Source of the DNA: Caballeronia arvi
Lineage (GTDB): Bacteria > Pseudomonadota > Gammaproteobacteria > Burkholderiales > Burkholderiaceae
Length of the DNA: 64,000 nt
Assembly: GCF_001544695.2 (NCBI RefSeq)
Contig: NZ_FCOM02000007.1
Span: forward strand, 1 to 64,000
Direction of reading: 5' to 3'
Shown: positions 26,363-34,693 of the stretch, piece after piece
Layout: every line of letters begins with the position of its first letter
Numbering within the stretch: position 1 is the first letter of the stretch
The notes under the pieces: model-generated
The model's input: only the letters and a program-made list of their open reading frames with translations
The model's database searches: none
What the model was told of the DNA's origin: nothing
Program-made: the position numbers and the translations under genes

Positions 26363-27061
26363 TTAGAAGGCGCGCCACTGTCCGGTGACGACGCCGACGA
26401 TCTGCGTGTGTTCGTCGACAGGCACGTATCTGTTCGGCCAGGCCGGGTTCAGTGCGTGCAGCATGATCGTGCCGTCGTTCTCGATCAGAAGCTGCTTGAA
26501 TGTGGCCGACTGGTCGTCGGTGCGCTTCGCGATCACAAGGGATCGGTGCAGCGCCTCGCGCTGCGGATCCACAGAGATGTAGTCCCCGTCGCGGAACGAA
26601 ATCTCGCCGCCGGGGTTGAACATGCTTTCACCAACTACACGCAACACGAACGCACTGGCGCTGTTCTTGAAAGGGCACTGTACCCAATCTTCAGCGTCGC
26701 CCGGTTGGAAATTGTCCACGATTTCAGCCCAATGACCCGCCTGAACCCACGATATGACGGGCAACTTACTCGGTTCGCGGGTGGGTTCCGCGACGTTTCT
26801 TTCAGAAACTTTAGCGGAATCGTACGATTTTAATTGCCCGATTAACAGGGTGTTTTGGTCCTTATCCTGTAACAGAAAGTCGACAGACGTATCCAACGCT
26901 TTCGCGAGTTCGAGCAGCTTTTCCTGTCCGGGCTTGCTGTCGCCGGATTCCCACCCGGCCACGGACGATCGGCTAATACCGAAGATGTCGCCGAGCTGCT
27001 GCAGGGTCATTCGCTTGGCCTTGCGCTTTTCTCGAATCCGATCCCCGATCGTTGCCATCAT
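26363..27061 (-). CDS. CI-type phage repressor with LexA-like self-cleavage domain
   Basis: 232 aa. N-terminal XRE helix-turn-helix (MTLQQLGDIFGISRSSVAGW). The C-terminal S24 peptidase domain has the Ala-Gly cleavage site in WVQAGHW (108-109), Ser146 in VVGESMFNP and Lys179 in LVIAKRT. RecA-stimulated self-cleavage, and so SOS induction of the prophage, is expected. The start at 27061 (ATGATG) follows GGGGGG by 4 bp; ATG at 27058 is equally possible. It is divergent from the Cro-like gene, with operators between them. The likely ligand is the 17-bp site GTTCGGYRWTGCCGAAC. Confidence 0.93.
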   Translation of the reverse strand: MMATIGDRIREKRKAKRMTLQQLGDIFGISRSSVAGWESGDSKPGQEKLLELAKALDTSVDFLLQDKDQNTLLIGQLKSYDSAKVSERNVAEPTREPSKLPVISWVQAGHWAEIVDNFQPGDAEDWVQCPFKNSASAFVLRVVGESMFNPGGEISFRDGDYISVDPQREALHRSLVIAKRTDDQSATFKQLLIENDGTIMLHALNPAWPNRYVPVDEHTQIVGVVTGQWRAF

Positions 27062-27080
27062 GCAACCCCCCAAATTGACG

Positions 27081-27128
27081 TTGACTGTTAGGTGATGCCG
27101 AACTAGAATTTGTTCGGAATTGCCTTAC
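27081..27128 (+). promoter_or_regulatory. Rightward early promoter pR with two repressor operators
   Basis: TTGACT (27081-27086), 17-bp spacer, TAGAAT (27104-27109). The spacer (27087-27103, GTTAGGTGATGCCGAAC) is exactly one operator; a second (27112-27128, GTTCGGAATTGCCTTAC) covers the start point. It drives the Cro-like gene 19 bp further on. The divergent promoter for the repressor must also lie here but has no clear -35/-10, as usual for activator-dependent maintenance promoters. Confidence 0.88.
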
Positions 27129-27146
27129 ATTAATAGGAAAGCCGAC

Positions 27147-27383
27147 GTGTCGATCATCAAACAAGCTGTGGACGCTGCCGGCGGTGCGCGCGCTGTGTCG
27201 CAAGCGTTAGGTATCGGGCGCATTTCGGTGTACGAGTGGATCTATAAGGATCGACTGCCGAAAGACCGTGTACTCGAACTCGCGAAGCTGACGGAATATA
27301 AGTACACCCCGCACGCTCTTGCCCCGAAGCACTACCCGAATCCGGCCGACGGAATCCCTGTCGCCCTGTCTGGTAACGCCTAA
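27147..27383 (+). CDS. Cro-like repressor
   Basis: 78 aa from GTG at 27147, preceded by AGGAAA at proper distance; the frame is open to 27120 but a start there would overlap the operator. The helix-turn-helix GGARAVSQALGIGRISVYEW is of the YdaS/Cro type. It is divergent from the CI-like gene and first in the rightward operon, which defines it as the Cro equivalent, competing for the same operators. Confidence 0.85.
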   Translation: MSIIKQAVDAAGGARAVSQALGIGRISVYEWIYKDRLPKDRVLELAKLTEYKYTPHALAPKHYPNPADGIPVALSGNA

Positions 27384-27464
27384 CACGCACGCACCTTAAC
27401 GTATACCAAAACCCCTGTAAAGCATAGCCTTACCGGGGTGTGGGGACATTTTGCGTCTTAAAAC

Positions 27465-27782
27465 ATGAAAACCACATCAGATAAGGCCGCGCAGGGATTA
27501 GAGCGCCAGCTCGAATCGCCCTCGGACGCAAATATCTATCGCCACACCTTTGTGTCGCGTTGCCCCAACAACGGCAAGCAGATCATTTACACGTTCGAAC
27601 TGCGCAAGCCCGCGGGCGTGACGGTCTACGTCGAGCACATCGTGACTGCGGCCGCGCTGTACGACGAGGCGTTTCACGAGCAGATCGCCGACTTTTTCTT
27701 CAAGCAGTTCGGCGGTCAACAGGTCTTGCGAGCGCATCACCACGGTGTCGACATCGAAACGCGTCGCGGATTCGGGGGTTGA
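27465..27782 (+). CDS. Hypothetical early protein (105 aa)
   Basis: KQIIYTFELRKPAGVTVYVE and EAFHEQIADFFFKQFGGQQV suggest a small alpha/beta fold. No family recognised. It lies between the Cro-like gene and a second helix-turn-helix gene; 80 bp with a weak hairpin (ACCCCTGTAA / TTACCGGGGT, about 27409-27437) precede it, a possible attenuator. Confidence 0.6.
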   Translation: MKTTSDKAAQGLERQLESPSDANIYRHTFVSRCPNNGKQIIYTFELRKPAGVTVYVEHIVTAAALYDEAFHEQIADFFFKQFGGQQVLRAHHHGVDIETRRGFGG

Positions 27783-27783
27783 G

Positions 27784-28020
27784 ATGCCGAGCGTACAGAT
27801 CCGCGTTCGGCAGTGGGGTGAAGCGCCCGACACGATGGGCGCGAAGCTGCGCTGCCTGCGCAAAGACGCCGGGCTGACGCAGCAACAGCTGGCCGACAAG
27901 GTCGGCTTGTCGGTGAAGACGATCCAAAGCGTCGAACTGAACGTCTATTCGCCGTGCTGGCAGAACTTCACGAAGCTGGCGAAGTTCTTCAGCGTCTCGC
28001 TCGACTGGCTGGCCGAATGA
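27784..28020 (+). CDS. XRE-family transcriptional regulator
   Basis: 78 aa from ATG at 27784. The helix-turn-helix is textbook: MGAKLRCLRKDAGLTQQQLA followed by DKVGLSVKTIQSVELN. It lies downstream of the Cro-like gene and overlaps the next start by four bases. It may act in the timing of early or replication genes, in the place where lambda has cII; that role is inference from position only. Confidence 0.8.
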   Translation: MPSVQIRVRQWGEAPDTMGAKLRCLRKDAGLTQQQLADKVGLSVKTIQSVELNVYSPCWQNFTKLAKFFSVSLDWLAE

Positions 28021-28736
28021 TCCACTATCACGGAACCCCTGTCGGCGGGACACGGCAAGACGCCGCGCGCTTTCTGCTTGGCCGGCACGCGCTCGTGCCG
28101 TTTCTGCGTCAAGACGATATCGGCGTCGTCGCTGAAGCCTGCCAGTCGTTCGTTTTCGATAACAGCGCGTTCTCGGCTTGGAAACGTGGCGCCGTTCTCG
28201 ATTTCCCGGCGTATATCCGCTGGTGTGAAGAATGGCACCGGCATCCGGGGTTCGACTGGGCGTTGATCCCTGACGTCATCGAAGGCAACGAAGCCGACAA
28301 TGACGCGCTGCTCGCAGACTGGCCGGCGCATGTCGCGGGCGTGCCGGTGTGGCATCTGCACGAATCACTTGGCCGTCTCGATCGTCTCGTGTCCGAGTGG
28401 CGCACGGTCGCGCTTGGTAGTTCAGGGCAGTGGGCGACGCCGGGCACGTCTGACTGGTGGGTGCGTATGACCGACGCGATGGCTGTCGCCTGTGACGAGC
28501 AGGGCAGACCGCGCGCACGTCTGCACGGTCTGCGCATGCTGAACCCGAAAGTCTTCACGCGTCTGCCGCTGTCGTCGGCGGATAGCACCAACGCAACGAT
28601 GAACTGCGGCGCTAAGGATCGGTTCGGCATGTACGTGCCGCCGACCGCCGCGCAGCGCGCTGCAGTGATCGCCGAGCGGATCGAACTAAACAACTCGGCC
28701 GCGTTCTGGCCGGTGCCCGGTCTGGATCTCATATGA
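28017..28736 (+). CDS. TGT/DpdA-like protein, putative 7-deazaguanine DNA transglycosylase
   Basis: 239 aa. It resembles the compact phage members of the tRNA-guanine transglycosylase superfamily (DpdA type): FVFDNSAFSAWKRG with Asp48, the barrel strand WALIPDVIEG with Asp86, VPVWHLHES, HGLRMLNP and the SSADSTN segment (187-192), comparable with the SxDS motif of that family. Such enzymes exchange guanine in DNA for a 7-deaza base and shield phage DNA from restriction. No preQ0 synthesis genes accompany it, so the host would have to supply the base. It overlaps both neighbours by four bases, in the replication operon. Fold call by motif pattern only. Confidence 0.5.
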   Translation: MIHYHGTPVGGTRQDAARFLLGRHALVPFLRQDDIGVVAEACQSFVFDNSAFSAWKRGAVLDFPAYIRWCEEWHRHPGFDWALIPDVIEGNEADNDALLADWPAHVAGVPVWHLHESLGRLDRLVSEWRTVALGSSGQWATPGTSDWWVRMTDAMAVACDEQGRPRARLHGLRMLNPKVFTRLPLSSADSTNATMNCGAKDRFGMYVPPTAAQRAAVIAERIELNNSAAFWPVPGLDLI

Positions 28737-30943
28737 ACAAACAACTTCTCGTCGACGCGCTCGCGCCGATCGTCTCACGTGTCGTCACGTCGCACTGCTG
28801 GATCAAGCGCGACGGCAAGCTGTCGCACACTCGGCAACCGCTGACGGGCGCGAAGCTTCTGCACCACGTCAACGGTGGGCCGGCGTACGGTGCCGCGCAG
28901 ATCGAGCCGGGCGCGAGCACGACGCGCATCGCGCTGCTGGATCTCGATTCGCACAAGGGTGAAACGCCCTGGCACGAGATGCAGAACACCGCGCAGCGCG
29001 TGCTCGATGCGCTGGCTGAAGCGAACCTGCGCGGCATTCCGTTCCGCTCGTCGGGCGGTGCTGGCCTGCACATCTATCTGCTGTGGGATGAAGCGCAGGA
29101 CGCGTACAGCGTGCGCGTCGCGCTGCGTGAAGCGCTCGAAGCGTGCGGCTTCGTCGACGGTGTGAAGGGTGTCGCCGCCGGGCAGATCGAAGTGTTCCCG
29201 AAGCAGAACAGCGTGCCCGAAGACGGGTCGGGGAACATGTTCGTGCTGCCGCTGGCTGGCAAGTCGGTGCCGCTCGATACGTTCGAGCTTGAAGACATGC
29301 CGAAAGAGTACGCCGCCGATATGGAATGGCCGGTGTCGGACCCGGTGCGGGTGATCGAGCGCGAAGAACCTGTCGCGCCCACGGTCGGCGAAGTGCCGGT
29401 CGAGCTGGCGCAGCTGAAGGCGGCGCTCGACGCGATCCCGAACTCGGGCGATGCAGAACTCGATTACGACGAGTGGCGCAATGTGATCTTCGCGCTGCAT
29501 CACGCGACCGCGGGCAGCGACGAGGGTCTGGCGCTCGCGCACGAGTTTTCGGCGCGATCGAGCAAGTACGCGCCCGACTTCCTGAACGATCGGGTCTGGC
29601 CTTTCGTCAAGCACGGCCACGACGGCGAGCGCGGCGCGATCACCGGCCGCACGATCCTGCACATGGCGCGCGAGCACGGATGGGAAGAACCGCTCGGCGA
29701 TGACTTCGCCGTGATTCCGCTCGCGCCCGGTGAGAAGCCAAGCCCGAAGCGCCCGGCGTACCGGCGCAACGGTAACGGCGAGATCCTCGCGGTGATCGAG
29801 AACGTCGTGATGGGGCTCGAAAACCCGAACGAAGTAGGCGTCGACATTCGCTTCGACGAGTTCCGCGCCGAGATCATGCTCGCGCGTGCCGACTCGGGCG
29901 AGTGGCGCACGCTGACCGACGCCGATTACACGCGCCTGCAGATCCAGCTCGAACGTCTCGGGTTCAAGAAGCTTTCGAAAGAGATGATGCGCGACGCGGT
30001 CTGGCTCGTGGCTGACGACCATCGCTTCGACAGCGCGGTCGAGTGGATCAACACGCTCACGCACGACGGCGAAGCGCGCATCGAGATGTTCCTGCACAAG
30101 TACATGAGCGTGCCCGACACGCCGTACACGCGGGCCGTGTCGCGCTACATGTGGACGGCGCTTGCAGGGCGCGTGCTGTCACCGGGCTGCGAATCGGCGA
30201 TGGTGCCGGTGTTCATCGGTGGGCAGGGCGCGGGCAAGACGCGCTCGGTGAAGGCGATCTCACCGGCGATGGACTTCTACACCGAACTGAACCTGGCCGA
30301 CCGTGACGCCGACGCGTCGCGCGTGATGCGCGGCCGACTCGTGCTGGAACTCGGCGAGTTGCGCGGGCTGCACACGCGGGATTCCGAGTCGATCAAGGCG
30401 TTCATCAGCCGCACGCATGAGAACTGGGTTCCGAAGTTCAAAGAGTTCAGCACGCAGTTCGCGCGACGCTTCCTGTTCTTCGGTACGACCAATCAGGAAG
30501 AATTTTTGGCCGACGAGACAGGCGAACGGCGCTGGCTTCCGATCCGCGTCGGCAAGTGTGACGTCGACGCAATCGCGCGTGACTGTCTGCAGCTTTGGGC
30601 CGAAGCGCGCGACGTCTTCGAGCTCGCAGGCATCGATTGGCAAGACGCCGAGAAGCTGGCCGCAGATGTCCATCACGAACACAAGATAAGCGATCCGTGG
30701 GCGCCGGTCGTGCAGACGTGGCTCGACACGCCGGAAGAATTCGACGGTGAAGACGCCACGCCGGGAAAGCGCGAAATTTTGCAAACACATGACGTTCTGA
30801 TCGGTGCGCTGCGCATGGACGCGAAACAGATCGGAAAGCGCGAAGAAATGCGTGTTGGAAAGATTTTGCAGGTTTTCGGCTACGTCCGCGAACGGCGGTC
30901 CGTCGGGAAGCAGCAGATTCGAGTATGGGTCAAGCCCACCTAG
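28733..30943 (+). CDS. Bifunctional primase-helicase (AEP primase, PriCT-2, VapE-type ATPase)
   Basis: 736 aa. N-terminal AEP-like primase: TTRIALLDLDSHKGE, PFRSSGGAGLHIYLLWDE and GQIEVFPKQN give the acidic and His-type catalytic positions. A PriCT-2 linker domain (about residues 225-315) contains LDYDEWRNVIFALHHATAGS. The C-terminal VapE/DUF5906 ATPase has Walker A GGQGAGKT (about 496-503), ELGELRG (Walker B region) and RRFLFFGTTNQEEFLADETG with the arginine finger region GERRWLPI. It should start phage replication. The last codons lie within the iteron array that follows. Confidence 0.9.
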   Translation: MNKQLLVDALAPIVSRVVTSHCWIKRDGKLSHTRQPLTGAKLLHHVNGGPAYGAAQIEPGASTTRIALLDLDSHKGETPWHEMQNTAQRVLDALAEANLRGIPFRSSGGAGLHIYLLWDEAQDAYSVRVALREALEACGFVDGVKGVAAGQIEVFPKQNSVPEDGSGNMFVLPLAGKSVPLDTFELEDMPKEYAADMEWPVSDPVRVIEREEPVAPTVGEVPVELAQLKAALDAIPNSGDAELDYDEWRNVIFALHHATAGSDEGLALAHEFSARSSKYAPDFLNDRVWPFVKHGHDGERGAITGRTILHMAREHGWEEPLGDDFAVIPLAPGEKPSPKRPAYRRNGNGEILAVIENVVMGLENPNEVGVDIRFDEFRAEIMLARADSGEWRTLTDADYTRLQIQLERLGFKKLSKEMMRDAVWLVADDHRFDSAVEWINTLTHDGEARIEMFLHKYMSVPDTPYTRAVSRYMWTALAGRVLSPGCESAMVPVFIGGQGAGKTRSVKAISPAMDFYTELNLADRDADASRVMRGRLVLELGELRGLHTRDSESIKAFISRTHENWVPKFKEFSTQFARRFLFFGTTNQEEFLADETGERRWLPIRVGKCDVDAIARDCLQLWAEARDVFELAGIDWQDAEKLAADVHHEHKISDPWAPVVQTWLDTPEEFDGEDATPGKREILQTHDVLIGALRMDAKQIGKREEMRVGKILQVFGYVRERRSVGKQQIRVWVKPT

Positions 30944-31104
30944 ACCACCATCGCGCGCAAGGTGGTCTAGCCGCAAAGTCTTATGGAGTAAGGCTTTTGA
31001 CCACCTAGACCACCTAGACCACCTACTTTAGAAATTACGCGTGTGATTAGTAGGTGGTTTTAGGAAGGAATAGAAAGTAGGTGGGCTAGGTGGTCTAGGT
31101 GGTC
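30934..31104. repeat. Inverted iteron array, candidate origin of replication
   Basis: The 9-bp unit is GACCACCTA. Three perfect tandem copies occupy 30999-31025. The opposite orientation (TAGGTGGTC) occurs at 31051-31059 (last base T), 31078-31086 (one change), 31087-31095 and 31096-31104. Degenerate copies at 30934-30951 and 30959-30967 begin inside the primase-helicase gene, whose stop codon TAG belongs to a unit. A 25-bp AT-rich stretch (31026-31050) lies between the opposing arrays. Iterons plus AT-rich DNA beside the initiator-type primase is the usual arrangement of phage origins. Confidence 0.7.
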
Positions 31105-31134
31105 TGTGCAAAAAATTGCAAGTTGAGGGGCCGA

Positions 31135-31362
31135 ATGAATAAGCGATTGGTCGGGGTGAACGAGAAGGGGCTTAGGGTGGGGCAAGACCACCAGCGAGCC
31201 AAATTGACGGATCGCGATGTCGAGCTCATGCGACAGCTGCACGAGCAGCGTATGCCCCGCCGAGACATCGCCGAGAAGTTCGAAGTCAGCGAATCAACGG
31301 TCGACAAGATCGTCAACTATCGCCGCCGCGCGCAAGTCGCGGTCAAGTTCCGCCCGATCTGA
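31135..31362 (+). CDS. Small helix-turn-helix protein before the terminase genes
   Basis: 75 aa from ATG at 31135 with Shine-Dalgarno gagggg. The C-terminal HTH is of the resolvase/Hin type: KLTDRDVELMRQLHEQRMPR then RDIAEKFEVSESTVDKIVNY. First gene after the iteron array and before the small terminase. It could regulate late genes or recognise packaging sites; the position fits either. Confidence 0.7.
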   Translation: MNKRLVGVNEKGLRVGQDHQRAKLTDRDVELMRQLHEQRMPRRDIAEKFEVSESTVDKIVNYRRRAQVAVKFRPI

Positions 31363-31402
31363 AGCGCACTTACCCTGTCATGCGTCGCGCAACATTCGAC
31401 GC

Positions 31403-31903
31403 ATGACACGGCCTACGTCCTACACCCCCGCATTGGCAGACGAGATTTGCGAACGACTCGCTTCGGGCGAGACTTTGCGCGACATTTGTCGCGATGATCA
31501 TGTTCCGAGTTTCAGATCGGTGTATCGCTGGCGCGAGTCCAATGCAGAATTTTCGGCACGCTTCGCGCTCGCGCGTGAGATCGGCGGCGACGTCATCGCC
31601 GAGCAAGCCCTGGCTATCGCTGACACGCCGCAGGTAGGCGAGCGCGACGAGACGACGCACGAGGGTTTCAAGACCGTGCGTGAAGACATGCTCGGGCACC
31701 GCAAGCTGCAGGTCGAGACGCGCCTTAAGCTGCTCGCGGTCTGGTTCCCGCGCAAGTACGGCCAGCGCATCGACATGACGACTGCCGGCGAATCCTTGAA
31801 CCTGACACCCGAGCAACGCCAGGCCAAGATCACACAGCTAGCGGCTGCGGCCGAGAAGCGCAGGAAGCAAGCCGAGCAGGACGACGGCACCGATCTCGTA
31901 TGA
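31403..31903 (+). CDS. Terminase small subunit
   Basis: 166 aa. N-terminal DNA-binding part TPALADEICERLASGETLRD with IAR-type HTH (VPSFRSVYRWRESNAEFSAR), a helical middle (QVETRLKLLAVWFPRKYGQR), and a C-terminal Gln/Lys-rich oligomerisation helix. It overlaps the large-subunit gene by four bases, as terminase pairs do. It recognises phage DNA for packaging. Confidence 0.88.
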   Translation: MTRPTSYTPALADEICERLASGETLRDICRDDHVPSFRSVYRWRESNAEFSARFALAREIGGDVIAEQALAIADTPQVGERDETTHEGFKTVREDMLGHRKLQVETRLKLLAVWFPRKYGQRIDMTTAGESLNLTPEQRQAKITQLAAAAEKRRKQAEQDDGTDLV

Positions 31904-33468
31904 CCCCCGCCGACTACGAAGCCCTGCGTCCGTTCATGACGGACGCGGAAAGGGCTGAATTCGACTCGCTGCTGGCTTCGTACGAGCCACCCCTATGGGA
32001 ACCATTGCCGGGACCGCAGAGCATCGCTTACGGCTCGGACGCCGACGTCATCGGCTTCGGTGGCGCGGCCGGCGGCGGCAAGACCGATCTCGCTATCGGC
32101 AAGGCGCTCACGCAGCACAAGAAGTGCATTGTGGTGCGGAAGAACGGCACCGAGCACGTCGGCATGGTCGACCGTATGGGCGAGCTGCTCGGCAATCGTG
32201 ACGGTTGGAGTTCGAAGGATGCGATCTGGCGTCTGCCCGAAGTGCAGGTCGAATTCGGCTCTGTGCCGAACATGGGCGACGAGCAGAAGTATCGGGGCCG
32301 GCCGCACGATCTGATCATCTATGACGAAGCCGCCGAGATCCCCGAGTTCCAGATCCGCTTCCTGATGGCCTGGAACCGCACGACGGTGCCCGGCCAGAAG
32401 TGCCAGACGCTGCTCACGTTCAACCCGCCGTCGAGCGCTGAAGGCCGGTGGCTGATCGCGTTCTTCGCACCGTGGCTCGATCGCAAGTACGCCGGCAAGC
32501 GAGCTGCGCCGGGCGAACTGCGCTGGTTCGCGACGCTCGTTCACGGCAGCGGTGTGCGCGATGTGGAAGTCGCCGGGCCCGAGCCGTTCGAGCACAAAGG
32601 CGAGATGGTGCATCCACGCTCGCGCACGTTCATTCCGTCGCGCGTAACGGACAACCCGCACCTGGTCGGCACGAACTACGTGTCGCAGCTTCAGGCGCTG
32701 CCCGAGCCGCTGCGCTCGCAGATGCTTTACGGCTCATTCGAGGCAGGCATGGAAGACGACGCAATGCAGCTGATTCCCACGGCATGGGTCGACGCGGCAA
32801 TGGCGCGCTGGCGCGAGCCGGACGTCAAGCCGCCGATGGATTCCGTCGGCGTGGACGTCGCACGTGGCGGGCGCGACAAGACCGTGATCGCACGCCGGCA
32901 CGGCATGTGGTTCGACAAGACGATCGCGTACCAGGGCAGCGCAACGCCCGACGGTCCGACTGTCGCCGGCTATGTAATCGCCGCGACGCGCGACAACGCG
33001 CCGATGCACATCGACGTGATCGGTGTCGGCTCGTCGCCGTACGACTTCCTGAACAATGCCGGCCTGCCAGCGCTCGGCGTGAACGTGTCGGAAGCCGCGC
33101 GTGGCGTCGATCGCTCAGGCCAGCTTCGGTTCTCGAACCTGCGAACCGAACTCTGGTGGCGCATGCGTGAAGCGCTGGAGCCGAGCGCGAACACCGGCAT
33201 TGCGTTGCCGAACGACCCCGAGCTGCTCGCCGATCTGTGTGCGCCGCGCTGGCGCGTGCAGGGCAAGACGGTGCAAGTCGAGTCCCGCGACGAGATCGTG
33301 AAGCGCATCGGGCGATCGCCTGACTGCGCATCGGCGTACATCCTCGCGCTGATCGACACGCCGAAGATCGCCGATCTGCGACGCGGACATACCGCTGCGC
33401 GTGACAACTACGATCCGTACGCATATCAGCGCCCGGCCGCCCGCGGCGAGCACAACCCATACGCGTAA
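31900..33468 (+). CDS. Terminase large subunit
   Basis: 522 aa packaging motor. Walker A GGAAGGGKTDLA (residues 54-65), Walker B LIIYDEAAEI (Asp142-Glu143), coupling motif in LLTFNPPSS and the RNase-H-fold nuclease beginning SVGVDVARGGRDKT with further acids downstream (PDCASAYILALID). The order and size are typical of headful-type terminases. Confidence 0.95.
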   Translation: MTPADYEALRPFMTDAERAEFDSLLASYEPPLWEPLPGPQSIAYGSDADVIGFGGAAGGGKTDLAIGKALTQHKKCIVVRKNGTEHVGMVDRMGELLGNRDGWSSKDAIWRLPEVQVEFGSVPNMGDEQKYRGRPHDLIIYDEAAEIPEFQIRFLMAWNRTTVPGQKCQTLLTFNPPSSAEGRWLIAFFAPWLDRKYAGKRAAPGELRWFATLVHGSGVRDVEVAGPEPFEHKGEMVHPRSRTFIPSRVTDNPHLVGTNYVSQLQALPEPLRSQMLYGSFEAGMEDDAMQLIPTAWVDAAMARWREPDVKPPMDSVGVDVARGGRDKTVIARRHGMWFDKTIAYQGSATPDGPTVAGYVIAATRDNAPMHIDVIGVGSSPYDFLNNAGLPALGVNVSEAARGVDRSGQLRFSNLRTELWWRMREALEPSANTGIALPNDPELLADLCAPRWRVQGKTVQVESRDEIVKRIGRSPDCASAYILALIDTPKIADLRRGHTAARDNYDPYAYQRPAARGEHNPYA

Positions 33469-33474
33469 AGGATC

Positions 33475-33933
33475 ATGGCTACCGTCATCCGCGAATGCCT
33501 CTTCGACGAACTCGCCGCCGCGCCGAACTTCGGCGCGCTGTGTGACGAGTACGCCGCCGAGTCGGGCATTTCGGAATTCGGCCAGGCCAATGTTGACGCC
33601 GCGATGTACCGATCGATGGAAGCCGCCGGCATGGGGCAGTGCATTGGCGCGTGGCGCGGCGACGAGCTCGTGGGCTTCGGCGTCGTCACGCTGTCGCCGC
33701 TGCCGCATTACTCGAAGCTGGTCGGGTGCCTGATCTCGTTCTTCCTCGCCGCCAGCGCGCGCGACGGCAGCGCAGGCACGCGGCTCCGGCAGACCGCCGA
33801 GCAGATCGCAGAAGCGCGCGGCGCAATCGGCCTGATGATCAGCGCGCCGAGCGAAAGCCGGCTCGACGTCATCCTGCCGCGTGTCGGATACCGGGCGACG
33901 AATCGCCTGTACTTCCGGGCCTTCGCGCGATGA
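33475..33933 (+). CDS. GNAT-fold protein in packaging module
   Basis: 152 aa. MATVIRECLFDELAAAPNFG, then the acetyltransferase-like strand IGAWRGDELVGFGVVTLSPL, a possible acyl-CoA loop around SARDGSAGTRLRQTAEQI and a C-terminal strand GYRATNRLYFRAFAR. Similar acetyltransferase-like genes occur between terminase and portal in BPP-1/Bcep22-type phages. Substrate unknown. Overlaps the next gene by four bases. Confidence 0.65.
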   Translation: MATVIRECLFDELAAAPNFGALCDEYAAESGISEFGQANVDAAMYRSMEAAGMGQCIGAWRGDELVGFGVVTLSPLPHYSKLVGCLISFFLAASARDGSAGTRLRQTAEQIAEARGAIGLMISAPSESRLDVILPRVGYRATNRLYFRAFAR

Positions 33934-34385
33934 ACGAGCTGACGACACCTTCGCCTGCGCTCGTCGCGCCCGATGCGTCGATCCTCGATCAGCTGCGCCG
34001 GCTCGACGTTGAACTGCTCACGCAGCCGCAAATCGAGATTCCGATCGACCACCTGATTCACGGCGGCATGTACGCGAGAACCGCGCACGTGCCCGCCGAT
34101 ACGGTCGTCTCGGGCGTCTTGCTCAGCCGGGCGACAGTGCTCGTGCTGCAGGGCGACGTGACGGTTTTCACCGGCGCCGATGCGGTGCGGCTCACAGGCT
34201 TTCACGTCCTGCCTGGCAGCGCCGGGCGCAAGCAACTGTTTCGCACGCACGCCGAAACGCACATGACGATGGTGTTGCTGAGCGCCGCGCAGTCGGTGGT
34301 CGAAGCTGAACACGAATTCACCGACGAGCCCGAACTGCTCATGCAGTGCGCGGGCCGCGTCACGATCACAGGGGAACAAGCATGA
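33930..34385 (+). CDS. Cupin-like phage protein
   Basis: 151 aa. A beta-rich pattern (TVVSGVLLSRATVLVLQGDV and VTVFTGADAVRLTGFHVLPG), plus HAETHMTMVLLSAAQSVVEA, suggests a double-stranded beta-helix of the small cupin type. The function in phages is unknown; it is coupled to the GNAT gene before it and the small virion-like gene after it. Confidence 0.5.
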   Translation: MNELTTPSPALVAPDASILDQLRRLDVELLTQPQIEIPIDHLIHGGMYARTAHVPADTVVSGVLLSRATVLVLQGDVTVFTGADAVRLTGFHVLPGSAGRKQLFRTHAETHMTMVLLSAAQSVVEAEHEFTDEPELLMQCAGRVTITGEQA

Positions 34386-34693
34386 GCGGGGTTATCGCAG
34401 CTATCGGCGTTGGTGTAGCCGCAGCGGGCGCCATCGCGTCGCACGTACAGGCAAACCAGCAGGCCGCGAACGCACGCGGTGCGACCGCCGACGCAGCGCG
34501 CAAGGCGGGCACCGCGCAGAAGGCTACCGCAGCCGACACGAGCGGTGTGAGCTCGACCGACGGTGCGGCGACCGCAGGCGTGAACAGCGGCCCGGCTTCG
34601 ACCCTGCTCACCGGTTCGAGCGGCGTTGATAACTCGAAGCTGAATCTCGGCGGCACCGCCGGGCTTGGCGGGAACACGCTTCTGGGCTCGTAA
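34382..34693 (+). CDS. Small Ala/Gly-rich protein before portal
   Basis: 103 aa. N-terminal hydrophobic stretch (VIAAIGVGVAAAGAIASHVQ) and a low-complexity Ala/Thr/Gly tail ending LGGTAGLGGNTLLGS. Very similar in style to the Gp14-like ejection protein at 43.9 kb, so possibly a minor virion component. Its last base is the first base of the portal start codon. Confidence 0.55.
   Translation: MSGVIAAIGVGVAAAGAIASHVQANQQAANARGATADAARKAGTAQKATAADTSGVSSTDGAATAGVNSGPASTLLTGSSGVDNSKLNLGGTAGLGGNTLLGS

Noticed and set aside
27465..28020. Toxin-antitoxin pair (105-aa protein plus XRE regulator)
   Set aside because: The 105-aa protein has no toxin-family motif, and the genes sit in the standard early regulatory position after Cro.
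30934..31104. CRISPR array
   Set aside because: Units of 9 bp in both orientations without regular unique spacers and without cas genes; fits origin iterons instead.
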